A DNA stretch of 64,000 bases. It comes from Pseudomonas fluorescens. GTDB lineage: Bacteria; Pseudomonadota; Gammaproteobacteria; Pseudomonadales; Pseudomonadaceae. Position 1 is the first letter of the stretch. The number at the start of each line of letters is the position of its first letter. Shown piece by piece: positions 9,381 to 17,193 of the stretch. The stretch lies in NCBI RefSeq assembly GCF_019212185.1, contig NZ_CP078138.1:1160501-1224500 (forward strand), given 5' to 3'. Below the pieces are notes generated by a model. The model had not been told where the DNA came from and searched no databases. It worked only from the letters and a program-made list of their open reading frames with translations. Made by a program: the position numbers and the translations under genes.

Positions 9381-9836
9381 ATGAAAGTCGCCATCCTTTC
9401 CGGCTCGGTGTACGGCACAGCAGAAGAAGTTGCCCGGCACGCGTGCAAGTTACTCAATGATGCAGGTTTTGAGGGCTGGCATAACCCGCGCGCCAGCCTT
9501 GCCGATGTGCAGGCGTTTGCCCCCGAGGCTTTGCTTGCCGTGACCTCTACCACCGGCATGGGCGAGTTGCCTGACAATTTGCAGCCACTGTACTCGACGC
9601 TGCGTGACCAACTGCCGGGCGCCTTGCGTGGGCTGCCCGGGGCGGTGATCGGTCTGGGTGATGCCAGCTATGGCGATACCTTCTGCGGTGGCGGCGAACA
9701 GATGCGTGAGTTGTTCGGCGAATTGGGCGTGCGCGAGATCCTGCCGATGTTGCGTCTGGATGCCAGCGAAAGCGTGACCCCGGAAAGCGATGCCGAGCCG
9801 TGGCTCAATGAGCTGATCACGGCATTACGCGACTGA
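9381..9836 (+). CDS. MioC-like flavodoxin
   Basis: A 151-residue single-domain flavodoxin. The FMN phosphate loop is SGSVYGTAEEVA at residues 8-19; STTGMGELPDN and GLGDASYGDTFCGGG are the other two FMN-contact loops. It carries electrons in the cytoplasm; its partner is unknown (MioC homologues support biotin synthase). ATG at 9381 with AGGA upstream is preferred over the TTG directly before it. Its 3' end overlaps the convergent lysR remnant by 20 bases. Confidence 0.9.
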   Translation: MKVAILSGSVYGTAEEVARHACKLLNDAGFEGWHNPRASLADVQAFAPEALLAVTSTTGMGELPDNLQPLYSTLRDQLPGALRGLPGAVIGLGDASYGDTFCGGGEQMRELFGELGVREILPMLRLDASESVTPESDAEPWLNELITALRD

Positions 9837-10200
9837 CCGGGTATTCGCGCAGCAGCGCGAGCCAGGCCTGGGCGGCTTTCGACAGATAGGCGCCCTGCCG
9901 CCAGATAAAGGTAATGTCCCAGCGCAGATAGTCAGGCGCCTGCAGGGCCAGGCGCGCGACACCTGGACGTTGCAGTGCGCGTGCAACCACCCTGGGCAGC
10001 AACACTACGCCCTGACCGGCCGCCACCAGGGCCACGAGAAAATCCGCCTGGCCGCTGCGGCCGCCTTCCTTGGGCGTGAAGCCGACCTGCTGGCAGGCCT
10101 GGAGCAAGCGTTCATTAAGCACGAAACTGCGCTGATAAAGCAGAAAGGGAGTCTCTGCCAACTCTTCCAGTCGCACGCTGGTATTGCTGGCCAATGGGTG
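9817..10200 (-). pseudogene. LysR-family regulator, C-terminal remnant
   Basis: Only the effector-binding half of a LysR regulator remains, roughly from the EHPLAS...VRLEELAETPF segment (about residue 170 of a normal 300) through GQGVVLLPRVVARAL to a natural stop. The whole DNA-binding domain and first half are absent. Read upstream, LysR similarity stops at about 10200, exactly where lrgB similarity begins on the other strand. It cannot act as a regulator. Confidence 0.8.
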
Positions 10201-10830
10201 TTCAGTCGCTGGCTCTATAAACGCAGCGGACGTTACCTGCTGTCACCCTTGATTCTGGTGCCCGCCATCCTGCTGCTCACGGCTATTGCGCTGCACGCGA
10301 CCTATAGCGAATACGCAAAAAATATCCATTGGCTGATGGCCGTGCTGGGTCCCGTCACCGTGGCCTTTGCGGTGCCGATCTGGCAGCAGCGACAGAGGTT
10401 GATTCGCCATTGGCCAGCATTGCTCCTGGGCATGCTGGCGGGCAGCGCTGCTTCAATGGGCAGTTCGTTTGCCCTGGCTCGTGCACTGGCGCTGGACAGC
10501 TCGGTGACCCTGTCGTTGCTGCCGCGCTCGATCACTACGCCCTTCGCCATGCCCCTGGCCCATGACCTGGGCGGCGTGCCGGAGTTGACCGCGGTGTTCG
10601 TGATGTTCACCGGGGTGTTTGGGGCCATGCTCGGTGGGATCCTGCTCAAGTGGCTGCCGCTGCGCAGTGCGCTGGCGCGTGGCGCGTTGTTCGGCGTCGG
10701 CGCCCACGGTGCTGGCGTCAGCCGTGCCCATGAAGTGGGTGGCGAAGAAGGTTCGGTGGCGGGTCTGGTGATGGTTCTGACCGGCTTGCTCAATCTGTTC
10801 GCGGCGCCGCTTTTAACCCATTGGTTGTGA
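10201..10830 (+). pseudogene. LrgB-family membrane protein, 5'-truncated
   Basis: LrgB/CidB similarity runs from FSRWLYKRSGRYLLSP to the natural stop: about 209 residues with several membrane segments and the conserved SITTPFAMPLA and GARGALFGVGAHGAGVSRAHE-like regions (here ARGALFGVGAHGAG). The first 15-25 residues of a normal LrgB, and any lrgA upstream, are missing. The frame stays open leftwards to 9970, but that stretch is antisense to the lysR remnant and not LrgB. LrgAB proteins modulate murein hydrolase export or metabolite transport. A loss-of-function remnant is most likely. Confidence 0.75.
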
Positions 10831-10972
10831 TCCGCATCACGTCATATGAGACTTATCAGCTGACTGACTCGTTGGGTCAGTAAGCTGGCTGCCAATGCAA
10901 CTACCCTAATCAACACTCCTGACTAGACTGCGATCACTGCCAGAAAATAATAAGAATCTCGAGGTCCTTGCC

Positions 10973-11746
10973 GTGAGCGTAGCCCCCGTCCAGAGCGTGA
11001 AAGACCAGGTCAGCGCCGCTGAATGGCAAGCCCGTGTGGACTTGGCTGCCTGTTACCGGCTGGTGGCCGCCCATGGCTGGGACGATCTGATCTTTACGCA
11101 CATCTCGGCCAAGGTGCCAGGCACGGAAGATTTCCTGATCAACCCCTACGGCATGATGTTTCACGAAATCACTGCCTCGAGCCTGGTCAAGGTCGATCAG
11201 GCCGGCAACAAACTGATGGACAGTCCCTACGAAATCAACCCAGCCGGCTACACCATCCATAGCGCGGTTCACGAAGTGCGGCACGACGTGGTCTGCGTGC
11301 TGCACACCCACACTGCAGCCGGCGTGGCGGTGTCCACGCAGAAGCAGGGCGTATTGCCGATCAGCCAACAGGCGCTGTTTGTGCTGTCGAGCCTGGCCTA
11401 TCACGGTTACGAGGGGGTTGCGCTGAATCATGAGGAAAAGGCCCGGCTGCAGGCCGACCTCGGTGACAACAACTTCCTCATGCTGCACAACCACGGCCTG
11501 TTGACCTGCGGTGCCAGCATCGCCGACACCTTTCTGATGATGTTCACCTTCCAGCGTGCCTGCGACATCCAGGTCCTGGCCCAGAACGGCGGGGCTGAAC
11601 TGATTGCCATCGAGCCGCAGATCCTTGCGGGCGCCAAGGCGATGATCGCTGGTGTGACCCGCAGCGCACAAGGCATGGGCGGCGCACTGGCCTGGCCGGC
11701 ATTGCTACGCAAGCTGGATAAACAAGACCCGGGGTACAGACTCTAA
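10973..11746 (+). CDS. Class II aldolase/adducin-domain protein
   Basis: A 257-residue cytoplasmic protein with the class II aldolase fold. Metal-binding histidines are visible in VLHTHTAAG and LHNHGLLTCG; the N-terminal DLIFTHISAKVPG is the phosphate-loop region. Family members are zinc-dependent aldolases or epimerases, but many bacterial copies of this length have no assigned substrate. The start is GTG at 10973 with GAGG upstream. Its stop overlaps the next start (TAATG), so the hydrolase is translationally coupled. Confidence 0.85.
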   Translation: MSVAPVQSVKDQVSAAEWQARVDLAACYRLVAAHGWDDLIFTHISAKVPGTEDFLINPYGMMFHEITASSLVKVDQAGNKLMDSPYEINPAGYTIHSAVHEVRHDVVCVLHTHTAAGVAVSTQKQGVLPISQQALFVLSSLAYHGYEGVALNHEEKARLQADLGDNNFLMLHNHGLLTCGASIADTFLMMFTFQRACDIQVLAQNGGAELIAIEPQILAGAKAMIAGVTRSAQGMGGALAWPALLRKLDKQDPGYRL

Positions 11747-12648
11747 TGCCACTCACCGAGATACCGCTATGCGTCTGGCGCAAACGCAGCCAGAGTCTGG
11801 TCTTCCGTGGTCATACCATTCGCTATTGGGTGGCCGGGCAGGGTGAGCCCCTGCTGTTGATCCACGGCTTTCCTACCGCCAGTTGGGATTGGCACTACTT
11901 GTGGCAGCCCTTGGCCCAGCACTATCGGGTGATCGCCTGCGACATGCTCGGTTTTGGCGATTCGGCCAAGCCCCAGGATCATGACTACTGCCTGCTGGAA
12001 CAGGCCGACTTGCAACAGGCATTGCTGGCGCACCTGGGAATAGACCAGGGGGTGCACGTGCTGGCACATGACTACGGCGACAGTGTCGCTCAAGAATTGC
12101 TCGCCCGGCATGTCGAGGCGCGTGCAGAGATTGCCAGCTGCGTGTTCCTCAACGGCGGCCTGTTCCCCGAAACCCATCGGCCGGTGTTGATGCAAAAACT
12201 GCTGCTCAGCCCCTTGGGCTGGATGATCGGGCGCGCCTTTTCGCGTGATGCGCTGGTCAAGAGCTTCCGCCAGATCTTCGGCCCGCAGACTCGCCCCAGC
12301 GAAAGTGAGCTGGATGATTTCTGGAGTTTGATCGACAGCAATCGCGGCACGCGGGTGCTGCACAAGTTGATCAACTACGTGCCGCAACGCCGTGCCCAGC
12401 GCGACCGCTGGATCAGTGCAATGCAGTCGGGAGGCGTGCCGATGCGGGTGATTGACGGTGAAGTGGATCCGGTATCCGGCAGTCATATGGTCGAGCGTTA
12501 TCGGGAATTGATCCCCAAAGCCGACAGCGTGCTGTTACCCGGTATCGGTCATTACCCGCAGATCGAAGCACCGGCGCAGGTGCTCCGGCATTACCTGGCG
12601 TTTCGTGATCAATTGGACTCGCCGTCGCTGAAAATCGCCTGCTCTTGA
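11746..12648 (+). CDS. Alpha/beta hydrolase, MEST/PEG1-like
   Basis: A 300-residue alpha/beta hydrolase. HGFPTASWDW is the oxyanion region; LAHDYGDSVAQELL places an aspartate at the nucleophile position, as in epoxide hydrolases and haloalkane dehalogenases; IGHYPQIEAP carries the catalytic His. The cap segment NGGLFPETHRPVLMQKLL and FGPQTRPSESELDDFW matches the animal MEST (mesoderm-specific transcript) family closely. The reaction is unknown for this group. It is coupled to the aldolase gene by a one-base overlap, suggesting a shared small-molecule pathway. Confidence 0.85.
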   Translation: MPLTEIPLCVWRKRSQSLVFRGHTIRYWVAGQGEPLLLIHGFPTASWDWHYLWQPLAQHYRVIACDMLGFGDSAKPQDHDYCLLEQADLQQALLAHLGIDQGVHVLAHDYGDSVAQELLARHVEARAEIASCVFLNGGLFPETHRPVLMQKLLLSPLGWMIGRAFSRDALVKSFRQIFGPQTRPSESELDDFWSLIDSNRGTRVLHKLINYVPQRRAQRDRWISAMQSGGVPMRVIDGEVDPVSGSHMVERYRELIPKADSVLLPGIGHYPQIEAPAQVLRHYLAFRDQLDSPSLKIACS

Positions 12649-12654
12649 TCGTCA

Positions 12655-12677
12655 GTCGCGGCCGCAACGGCCGCGAC
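12655..12677. repeat. Perfect GC-rich inverted repeat
   Basis: GTCGCGGCCG-CAA-CGGCCGCGAC, ten-base arms and a three-base loop, directly after the hydrolase stop. It should form a strong RNA hairpin but has no T-tract, so it may be a weak terminator or an attenuating/stabilising element before the SDR gene. Confidence 0.6.
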
Positions 12678-12794
12678 GGCGCAATCATCCCTGTACCTTA
12701 TTGCCCACCATTCAGCCCCCGCCCAGTTGATTGTCGGCCCCCGTCCGGTGCCTGACACTGAGGTCACTGTCCCTTGGCCTGCTGGAGTTGGGTA

Positions 12795-13706
12795 ATGAAT
12801 GAGTCTGTGCGCTTTGAAGATAAAGTCGTGATCGTCACCGGTGCCGGTGGTGGCCTGGGACGGGCCCATGCCTTGTTATTCGCCAAACAGGGGGCCAGGG
12901 TGTTGGTCAACGACCTCGGCGGTTCCACCCAGGGCGAGGGCGCCAACGCCTCGGCGGCTGACCGGGTGGTCGCCGAAATCCGTGAGGCGGGCGGCACCGC
13001 CGTGGCCAACCATGACTCGGTGACTGATGGCGAGAAAATCGTCCAGCACGCCCTCGACGCTTTCGGCCGTATCGACGTAGTGGTCAACAACGCCGGCATC
13101 CTGCGGGACAAGACGTTCCACAAGATGGACGACAGTGATTGGGATCTGGTTTACCGGGTCCATGTCGAAGGCGCCTACAAAGTCACCCGCGCCGCCTGGC
13201 CGCACATGCGCGAGCAGAACTACGGGCGGGTGATCTTCACCGCGTCCACTTCGGGCATCTACGGCAACTTCGGCCAGTCCAACTACGGCATGGCCAAACT
13301 CGGCCTGTACGGTCTGACTCGCACCCTGGCCCTCGAAGGCCGCAAGAACAACATCCTGGTCAACGCCATCGCCCCCACCGGCGGCACGCGCATGACCGAA
13401 GGCCTGATCCCGCCGCAAGTCTTCGAACAACTGAAACCGGAACTGGTCAGCCCGCTGGTGGTGTACCTGGCCAGCGAAAACTGCCAGGAAACCTCGGGTC
13501 TGTTCGAGGTCGGCGGCGGCTGGATGGGCAAAGTGCGCTGGGAGCGCAGCCTCGGCGCCGGCTTCGATCCACGCGAAGGCTTCTCCCCGGAAGACGTCGC
13601 CGCCCACTGGCAACAGATCTGCGACTTTGAGGGCGCGGCGCATCCAAAGGACAACATTGAAGCGTTGAAAGAGATGATGGGTAATTTGCAGAAGTATGCG
13701 TTGTAA
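12795..13706 (+). CDS. SDR-family dehydrogenase (MFE-2 3-hydroxyacyl-CoA dehydrogenase-like)
   Basis: A 303-residue short-chain dehydrogenase. TGAGGGLGRAHALLFAKQGA is the cofactor-binding turn, then VVNNAGILRDKTF, the active-site STSGIYGNFGQSNYGMAK (Ser, Tyr, Lys), and a C-terminal extension with GEVGGGW-like LFEVGGGWMGKVRWERS. The NDLGGS and RDKTFHKM signatures are those of the dehydrogenase unit of peroxisomal multifunctional enzyme type 2, so a 3-hydroxyacyl-CoA substrate is likely. ATG at 12795 has GGAG eight bases upstream. It may share a transcript with the two preceding genes across the hairpin. Confidence 0.87.
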   Translation: MNESVRFEDKVVIVTGAGGGLGRAHALLFAKQGARVLVNDLGGSTQGEGANASAADRVVAEIREAGGTAVANHDSVTDGEKIVQHALDAFGRIDVVVNNAGILRDKTFHKMDDSDWDLVYRVHVEGAYKVTRAAWPHMREQNYGRVIFTASTSGIYGNFGQSNYGMAKLGLYGLTRTLALEGRKNNILVNAIAPTGGTRMTEGLIPPQVFEQLKPELVSPLVVYLASENCQETSGLFEVGGGWMGKVRWERSLGAGFDPREGFSPEDVAAHWQQICDFEGAAHPKDNIEALKEMMGNLQKYAL

Positions 13707-13718
13707 GCGGGGGCCTGG

Positions 13719-13754
13719 ATCGAGCGCAAGGGAGGGCTTGCGCTCGATGTTTTT
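13719..13754 (+). terminator. Rho-independent terminator after the SDR gene
   Basis: ATCGAGCGCAAG, a six-base loop, CTTGCGCTCGAT, then G and a run of six T, starting 12 bases after the SDR stop. It separates this operon from the convergent bacteriocin immunity gene. Confidence 0.9.
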
Positions 13755-14023
13755 TACGATAGATCGTCGGCTTTGAAGCCCGGTTTGTTGTTGGCTGCAC
13801 GCCAGGTTTTTATCGCGTTGAGTACGCCGGCGGGACTGTCTTCTACGCCTTCTTCCGGGTAGTACAAAACGCCGTTTCCGTAAGGGTGCTCGGAAGTTCT
13901 CGCGATGTTTTCAACAAATGAGTCGCGCTCTTCTTCGGACGAAAAGCCCCCCTGGAACAAGCGTTCTATAAGGCCCAGGTATTCGGCTTCTGTGTACTCT
14001 TCAAGTTTCTGTTTGAATTGCAT
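13754..14023 (-). CDS. Colicin/pyocin DNase immunity protein (Im9-like)
   Basis: An 89-residue acidic four-helix protein that binds and blocks the DNase domain of its bacteriocin. YTEAEYLGLIERLF, SSEEERDSFV, EHPYGNGVLYYPEEG and DSPAGVLNAIKTWRAANNKPGFK match the Im2/Im7/Im8/Im9 family throughout, including the helix III YYP core. The region around residues 25-42 corresponds to helix II, which sets specificity. The ATG is one base after the bacteriocin stop, with GGGAGGG upstream. This is the usual toxin-immunity order. Confidence 0.95.
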   Translation of the reverse strand: MQFKQKLEEYTEAEYLGLIERLFQGGFSSEEERDSFVENIARTSEHPYGNGVLYYPEEGVEDSPAGVLNAIKTWRAANNKPGFKADDLS

Positions 14024-14024
14024 T

Positions 14025-16085
14025 TCACTGCCCTCCCTTGTTTGAGTGGGTTTCGATGTGCTGCTTGGGTGTTAGCAGGCGAAGATTGTCCATATCGTAA
14101 ACCTGGCCCCCTCCACTGATCTGTTCGACGTGATGGATCTCGAATTTTGTCCGCCTTCCCACTTGCTCAGACGGAGGGGCAAAAGGAGAGTGCCCCTCAC
14201 TCATACCGATTTTGTTAAGCCTAGTAAATTGGTCTCTCAGTAATGCATCTTCAGCTATCGCTTTCCAAAAAGCCTCTCGAAAAGCCCGAAACGTTTTGAA
14301 CTCCCGCCCTTTTAGCTGAGCTGCAATCTGCGATGGCACCGCCGCGCCTGCCGGCTGTGATGCTGTTCCCAACCATGCGCCGGACACCTCCTGTCCACTG
14401 CCGCTTGCGACACCCGGCTCGTTCCGTCGGTCCCTGAACATTGTGTAGATCGGCGGGATACCGGAATCGCTTGGGAATACGGTGATGAATCCGCCGAAGT
14501 TGTATAGATCCAGTTGCGGGAACTCATCGACCTGTCCTTGTGCCGGGGTGGCGATGGCGCCTTGGTAAATCTGCGGGTCTGTTTCGGCGACAGGAAAGGC
14601 AGTCACTACCCCCGGCACGTCGACCAGAGGTGTCCAGGTCAGCGTGATGGACTGCGGACCGGTACCGGTCGAAACGTAGAGGTTTTTCTCCGAATCAAAC
14701 TGCGCAAGTCGCACCGGCACATCGGCAGGCACGGATACACCGTCGGTAGTCGCGACAACGAACTGGGTTTGATTGCCCGTTGTGCTCGAACCCAGTGCCA
14801 CCTTCAATGTGATGTGCCCTTGAGCTGCCGCAGCTTCGTGCAGGTTGTTGGGCAGTCCGGGGTTCAGGTCGGACAGCGGAACACTCAGCGAGTAAAGGTC
14901 GCTATTACCCAATGGCGAAGGCGCGAGGAGTGCGGCGAAGCCGGCGATAATCGGCGTTGCCGAGGTGGCAAGTGCGGTGAGTGCACCGGACACTGCGGTG
15001 CGCAGTGCATTTTGCAGTGCGAGGGTCGTAACAGGGTTGGCAAGGACGCTGCCTGCCGTGGTGGTAAAAACCGGACCCACTGCCGACATCGCGCCCGATT
15101 GAGCGAAGGTGGGTGATTGCTGATGAGTCTGCTCCTGTAGGCGTTTTTGCGCTTCCTGATGCTCTCTTTCCAGGCGCAGTGTCTCGGCTTGGCGTTGCGC
15201 TTGTGCCAGCAGTTCAAGGCGAGCCTGTTCTGCGGCTAACTGCTGCGCGGCGGCTGCAGCGGCTAATTCGGCCTGTTCGTTGGCCAGTCGCTGAGTCTCT
15301 GCCAGCGCTGCAAGTCGAGCTTGCTCCCGGGCTTGGGCTTCTGCCTGTTCAGCGGCAAGGCGCTGTTCGTTGGCCACCTGCTGTTCAACGACGATGCGCC
15401 GTGCTTCAGCCTCTGCTGCCATACGCGCCAACTCCGCAGCCACCCGTTGAGCTTCCTGCTCCGAAATCAGTCGCGCCTGTTCGTCCGTTTGTACGGCTGC
15501 AAGAAAGTTCTGTACCGCAATCTGCTGCTGATTCAAACGTTGGATGGTTTCTTGAAGCAGGCGTGCTGACCATGCTGCTTTGTACGATCGAGTCCATTGC
15601 TCGACAGCTTGTCCATTAGGTGTCTGTACAGCGGCGAATCTTTTGGCTTTGGCGAAAAAGTCCGTTCGACCTATAGGGTCTGCGCCGTAAAACGCGTTGG
15701 CAAGGGCGGTTTGAACGTGGTATTCGGCGGTTTTGCGCAGCAGCAGGGTATTGCGAACCTGTAGCTCCCGTTGAATCGCTTGAACGGGAGGCAAGGGGTG
15801 GGTTGTGCCTTCGGTGCGAACCGCCGCAAGGTCATCTTCGATTGTTTGGGCGAGGGTTTGGAGTTTGACCTCGTGCTCCTGAAGGACCGTTTCAACCGTT
15901 GCATCCAGTGCGTCAGCTGTCAGCTTCGTCAGATGCTTGTGGAGAGGTTCCATGGCGCCTGGCGACGGCGAAAATCTGGGGCCAGAGTTGTTGCCGAAGC
16001 CTCCCCCTATTTCATCCTTGCCCGGGGAGGGTTGGGCTCCGATATAAGTAGCGGGCAGATACAACGTTCCTTGTTGATAACTCAT
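14025..16085 (-). CDS. S-type pyocin / colicin-like DNase bacteriocin
   Basis: A 686-residue toxin. Residues 1-45 are Gly/Pro/Ser-rich and probably disordered. A long Ala/Gln/Glu/Arg coiled coil covers about 200-325, resembling the receptor-binding hairpins of E colicins. A pyocin S translocation domain follows at about 385-560. The last 125 residues are a colicin E9-type HNH nuclease: RNEPGVASGSGQ, then KFEIHHVEQIS, GGQVYDMDNLRLLTPKQHIETH, with the zinc-binding and catalytic histidines intact. A GTG at 16130 is also in frame, but ATG at 16085 has a better upstream GAGAG. It kills related strains by cutting DNA; the producer is protected by the next gene. Confidence 0.93.
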   Translation of the reverse strand: MSYQQGTLYLPATYIGAQPSPGKDEIGGGFGNNSGPRFSPSPGAMEPLHKHLTKLTADALDATVETVLQEHEVKLQTLAQTIEDDLAAVRTEGTTHPLPPVQAIQRELQVRNTLLLRKTAEYHVQTALANAFYGADPIGRTDFFAKAKRFAAVQTPNGQAVEQWTRSYKAAWSARLLQETIQRLNQQQIAVQNFLAAVQTDEQARLISEQEAQRVAAELARMAAEAEARRIVVEQQVANEQRLAAEQAEAQAREQARLAALAETQRLANEQAELAAAAAAQQLAAEQARLELLAQAQRQAETLRLEREHQEAQKRLQEQTHQQSPTFAQSGAMSAVGPVFTTTAGSVLANPVTTLALQNALRTAVSGALTALATSATPIIAGFAALLAPSPLGNSDLYSLSVPLSDLNPGLPNNLHEAAAAQGHITLKVALGSSTTGNQTQFVVATTDGVSVPADVPVRLAQFDSEKNLYVSTGTGPQSITLTWTPLVDVPGVVTAFPVAETDPQIYQGAIATPAQGQVDEFPQLDLYNFGGFITVFPSDSGIPPIYTMFRDRRNEPGVASGSGQEVSGAWLGTASQPAGAAVPSQIAAQLKGREFKTFRAFREAFWKAIAEDALLRDQFTRLNKIGMSEGHSPFAPPSEQVGRRTKFEIHHVEQISGGGQVYDMDNLRLLTPKQHIETHSNKGGQ

Positions 16086-16202
16086 GTATTCATTTCTCTC
16101 GTTCGAGCTATTTGCGGTGTGCTCAGTCACGGTTTAGTGGGGCGGCTTTTTCGTTTTTAAGGTTACAGAGAATTTCATGTTGCTTGGGCGCAGAGAGTTG
16201 TG

Positions 16203-16253
16203 CGAAATATCAATGAATTTCGTATGTTTTCGGGAATGGTTAGAGATATTTCG
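16203..16253. promoter_or_regulatory. CGAAAT half-site cluster in the pyocin promoter region
   Basis: Three copies of CGAAAT: forward at 16203-16208, and reversed (ATTTCG) at 16217-16222 and 16248-16253. The first two form a dyad with an 8-base gap; the third lies 31 bases on, about three helical turns. They lie 118-168 bases upstream of the pyocin start. No LexA box and no clear PrtN P-box series was found, so these repeats are the best candidate control site. Binding protein unknown. Confidence 0.35.
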
Positions 16254-16299
16254 TAATTTGTTCGCGGGTTCTTACAATAGGTTTTGCTGAATATAACTA

Positions 16300-16340
16300 A
16301 AACTTAATCACTGAGTTTGCAGTGATTAAGTTTGTTTTTT
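16300..16340. terminator. Bidirectional hairpin terminator
   Basis: A perfect 14-base stem AAACTTAATCACTG / CAGTGATTAAGTTT with a six-base loop (16300-16333). A T-rich tail follows on the plus strand, and TTTTAGTTATATT follows on the minus strand. It lies 29 bases past the stop of the minus-strand amidase gene and probably ends its transcript before the pyocin promoter. Confidence 0.8.
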
Positions 16341-16362
16341 TGCGGCAAATAGTGCGTCGTGC

Positions 16363-17124
16363 TCAACTCACGTATTTGCTCACCAACGCCTCCAGACGCG
16401 CCGCCGTTTCCGCATCCATTACCCCGTCATATTTCTCCGCGCGAAAGTGCAATTGAAACCCGCGCACCAACTGTTTGAACCCAGCCTCGGTAGTCGCCCC
16501 TGACGTGTCATAGCCATAGTCCTTGAAGCGCTTGAGCAAAGTCGCTCGATCCGGCAAGCCGGATTGCCGGTATTGCGCCAGGTAGCGGTCGCGGCAGGCG
16601 TCGTCGAACCAGGCACCGATGCCCTTGAGGTACAGCGCATGCCAGGGGAAGGCGGCGCCGGGGTCACTTTTACGCCCGATGGAAATGTCCGAGTGGCCGA
16701 CGACGTTGCGTGGGCCGATGTCCGGGTAGCGTTTGAGAATGTCCTTCGCCAGTTGCTCGATGGCGGCGATCTGATTGGGTTCATAGCGCGGGAAGGTAAA
16801 TTGGCCGCCATTGTCGATGGCCACATTGACGATCTCGATACCAATGGACGTGTCGTTGAGATTACTGCGTCCAGCCCACTGGCTGACGCCGGCATGCCAG
16901 GTGCGTTGTTGTTCATCAGCCAGTTTGAAAATTTCCAGGTCACGAAATCCGGCTTGCCGATAGCTATCGTCTCCGGTGTCCGGAATCAGATAGTGAGCGC
17001 TGACGGCAGGGCCGGTGAGGGCGATGATCGAACTGGAAAAGTTGGCGGCGGTGTAATGGAAGACCAGGAAGCGGATACGTTGATTGACGGCCTTGGCACG
17101 ATACTGAGCGTTGATTGCGAACAT
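16363..17124 (-). CDS. N-acetylmuramoyl-L-alanine amidase (Amidase_2, AmiD-like)
   Basis: A 253-residue hydrolase that cleaves the lactyl-Ala bond of peptidoglycan. The Amidase_2 domain covers about residues 15-175: FLVFHYTAANF with the first zinc His, SAHYLI, TWHAGVSQWAGRSNLNDTSI, GIEIVN, and VGHSDISIGRKSDPG with the last zinc ligands. Residues 185-250 form a PG_binding_1-like helical domain. No signal peptide or lipobox is visible, unlike E. coli AmiD, so it is either cytoplasmic or exported some other way. It lies upstream of the pyocin gene on the same strand but a terminator separates them. Confidence 0.87.
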   Translation of the reverse strand: MFAINAQYRAKAVNQRIRFLVFHYTAANFSSSIIALTGPAVSAHYLIPDTGDDSYRQAGFRDLEIFKLADEQQRTWHAGVSQWAGRSNLNDTSIGIEIVNVAIDNGGQFTFPRYEPNQIAAIEQLAKDILKRYPDIGPRNVVGHSDISIGRKSDPGAAFPWHALYLKGIGAWFDDACRDRYLAQYRQSGLPDRATLLKRFKDYGYDTSGATTEAGFKQLVRGFQLHFRAEKYDGVMDAETAARLEALVSKYVS

Positions 17125-17193
17125 GGTTGAATTCCCTTTCGTTAGTTGAGTGGTGAGTGGCACGTCACCAACTATCGGAAGGTAGCAACCCGG

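Noticed and set aside
9970-10200. Extension of the lrgB frame leftwards, giving 286 codons
   Set aside because: These codons are antisense to the lysR remnant and show no LrgB similarity, so they are not the true N-terminus.
16086-16362. Search for a LexA box or PrtN P-box series before the pyocin gene
   Set aside because: No match to CTG-N10-CAG with the right core, and only isolated ATTG fragments; not enough to call either.
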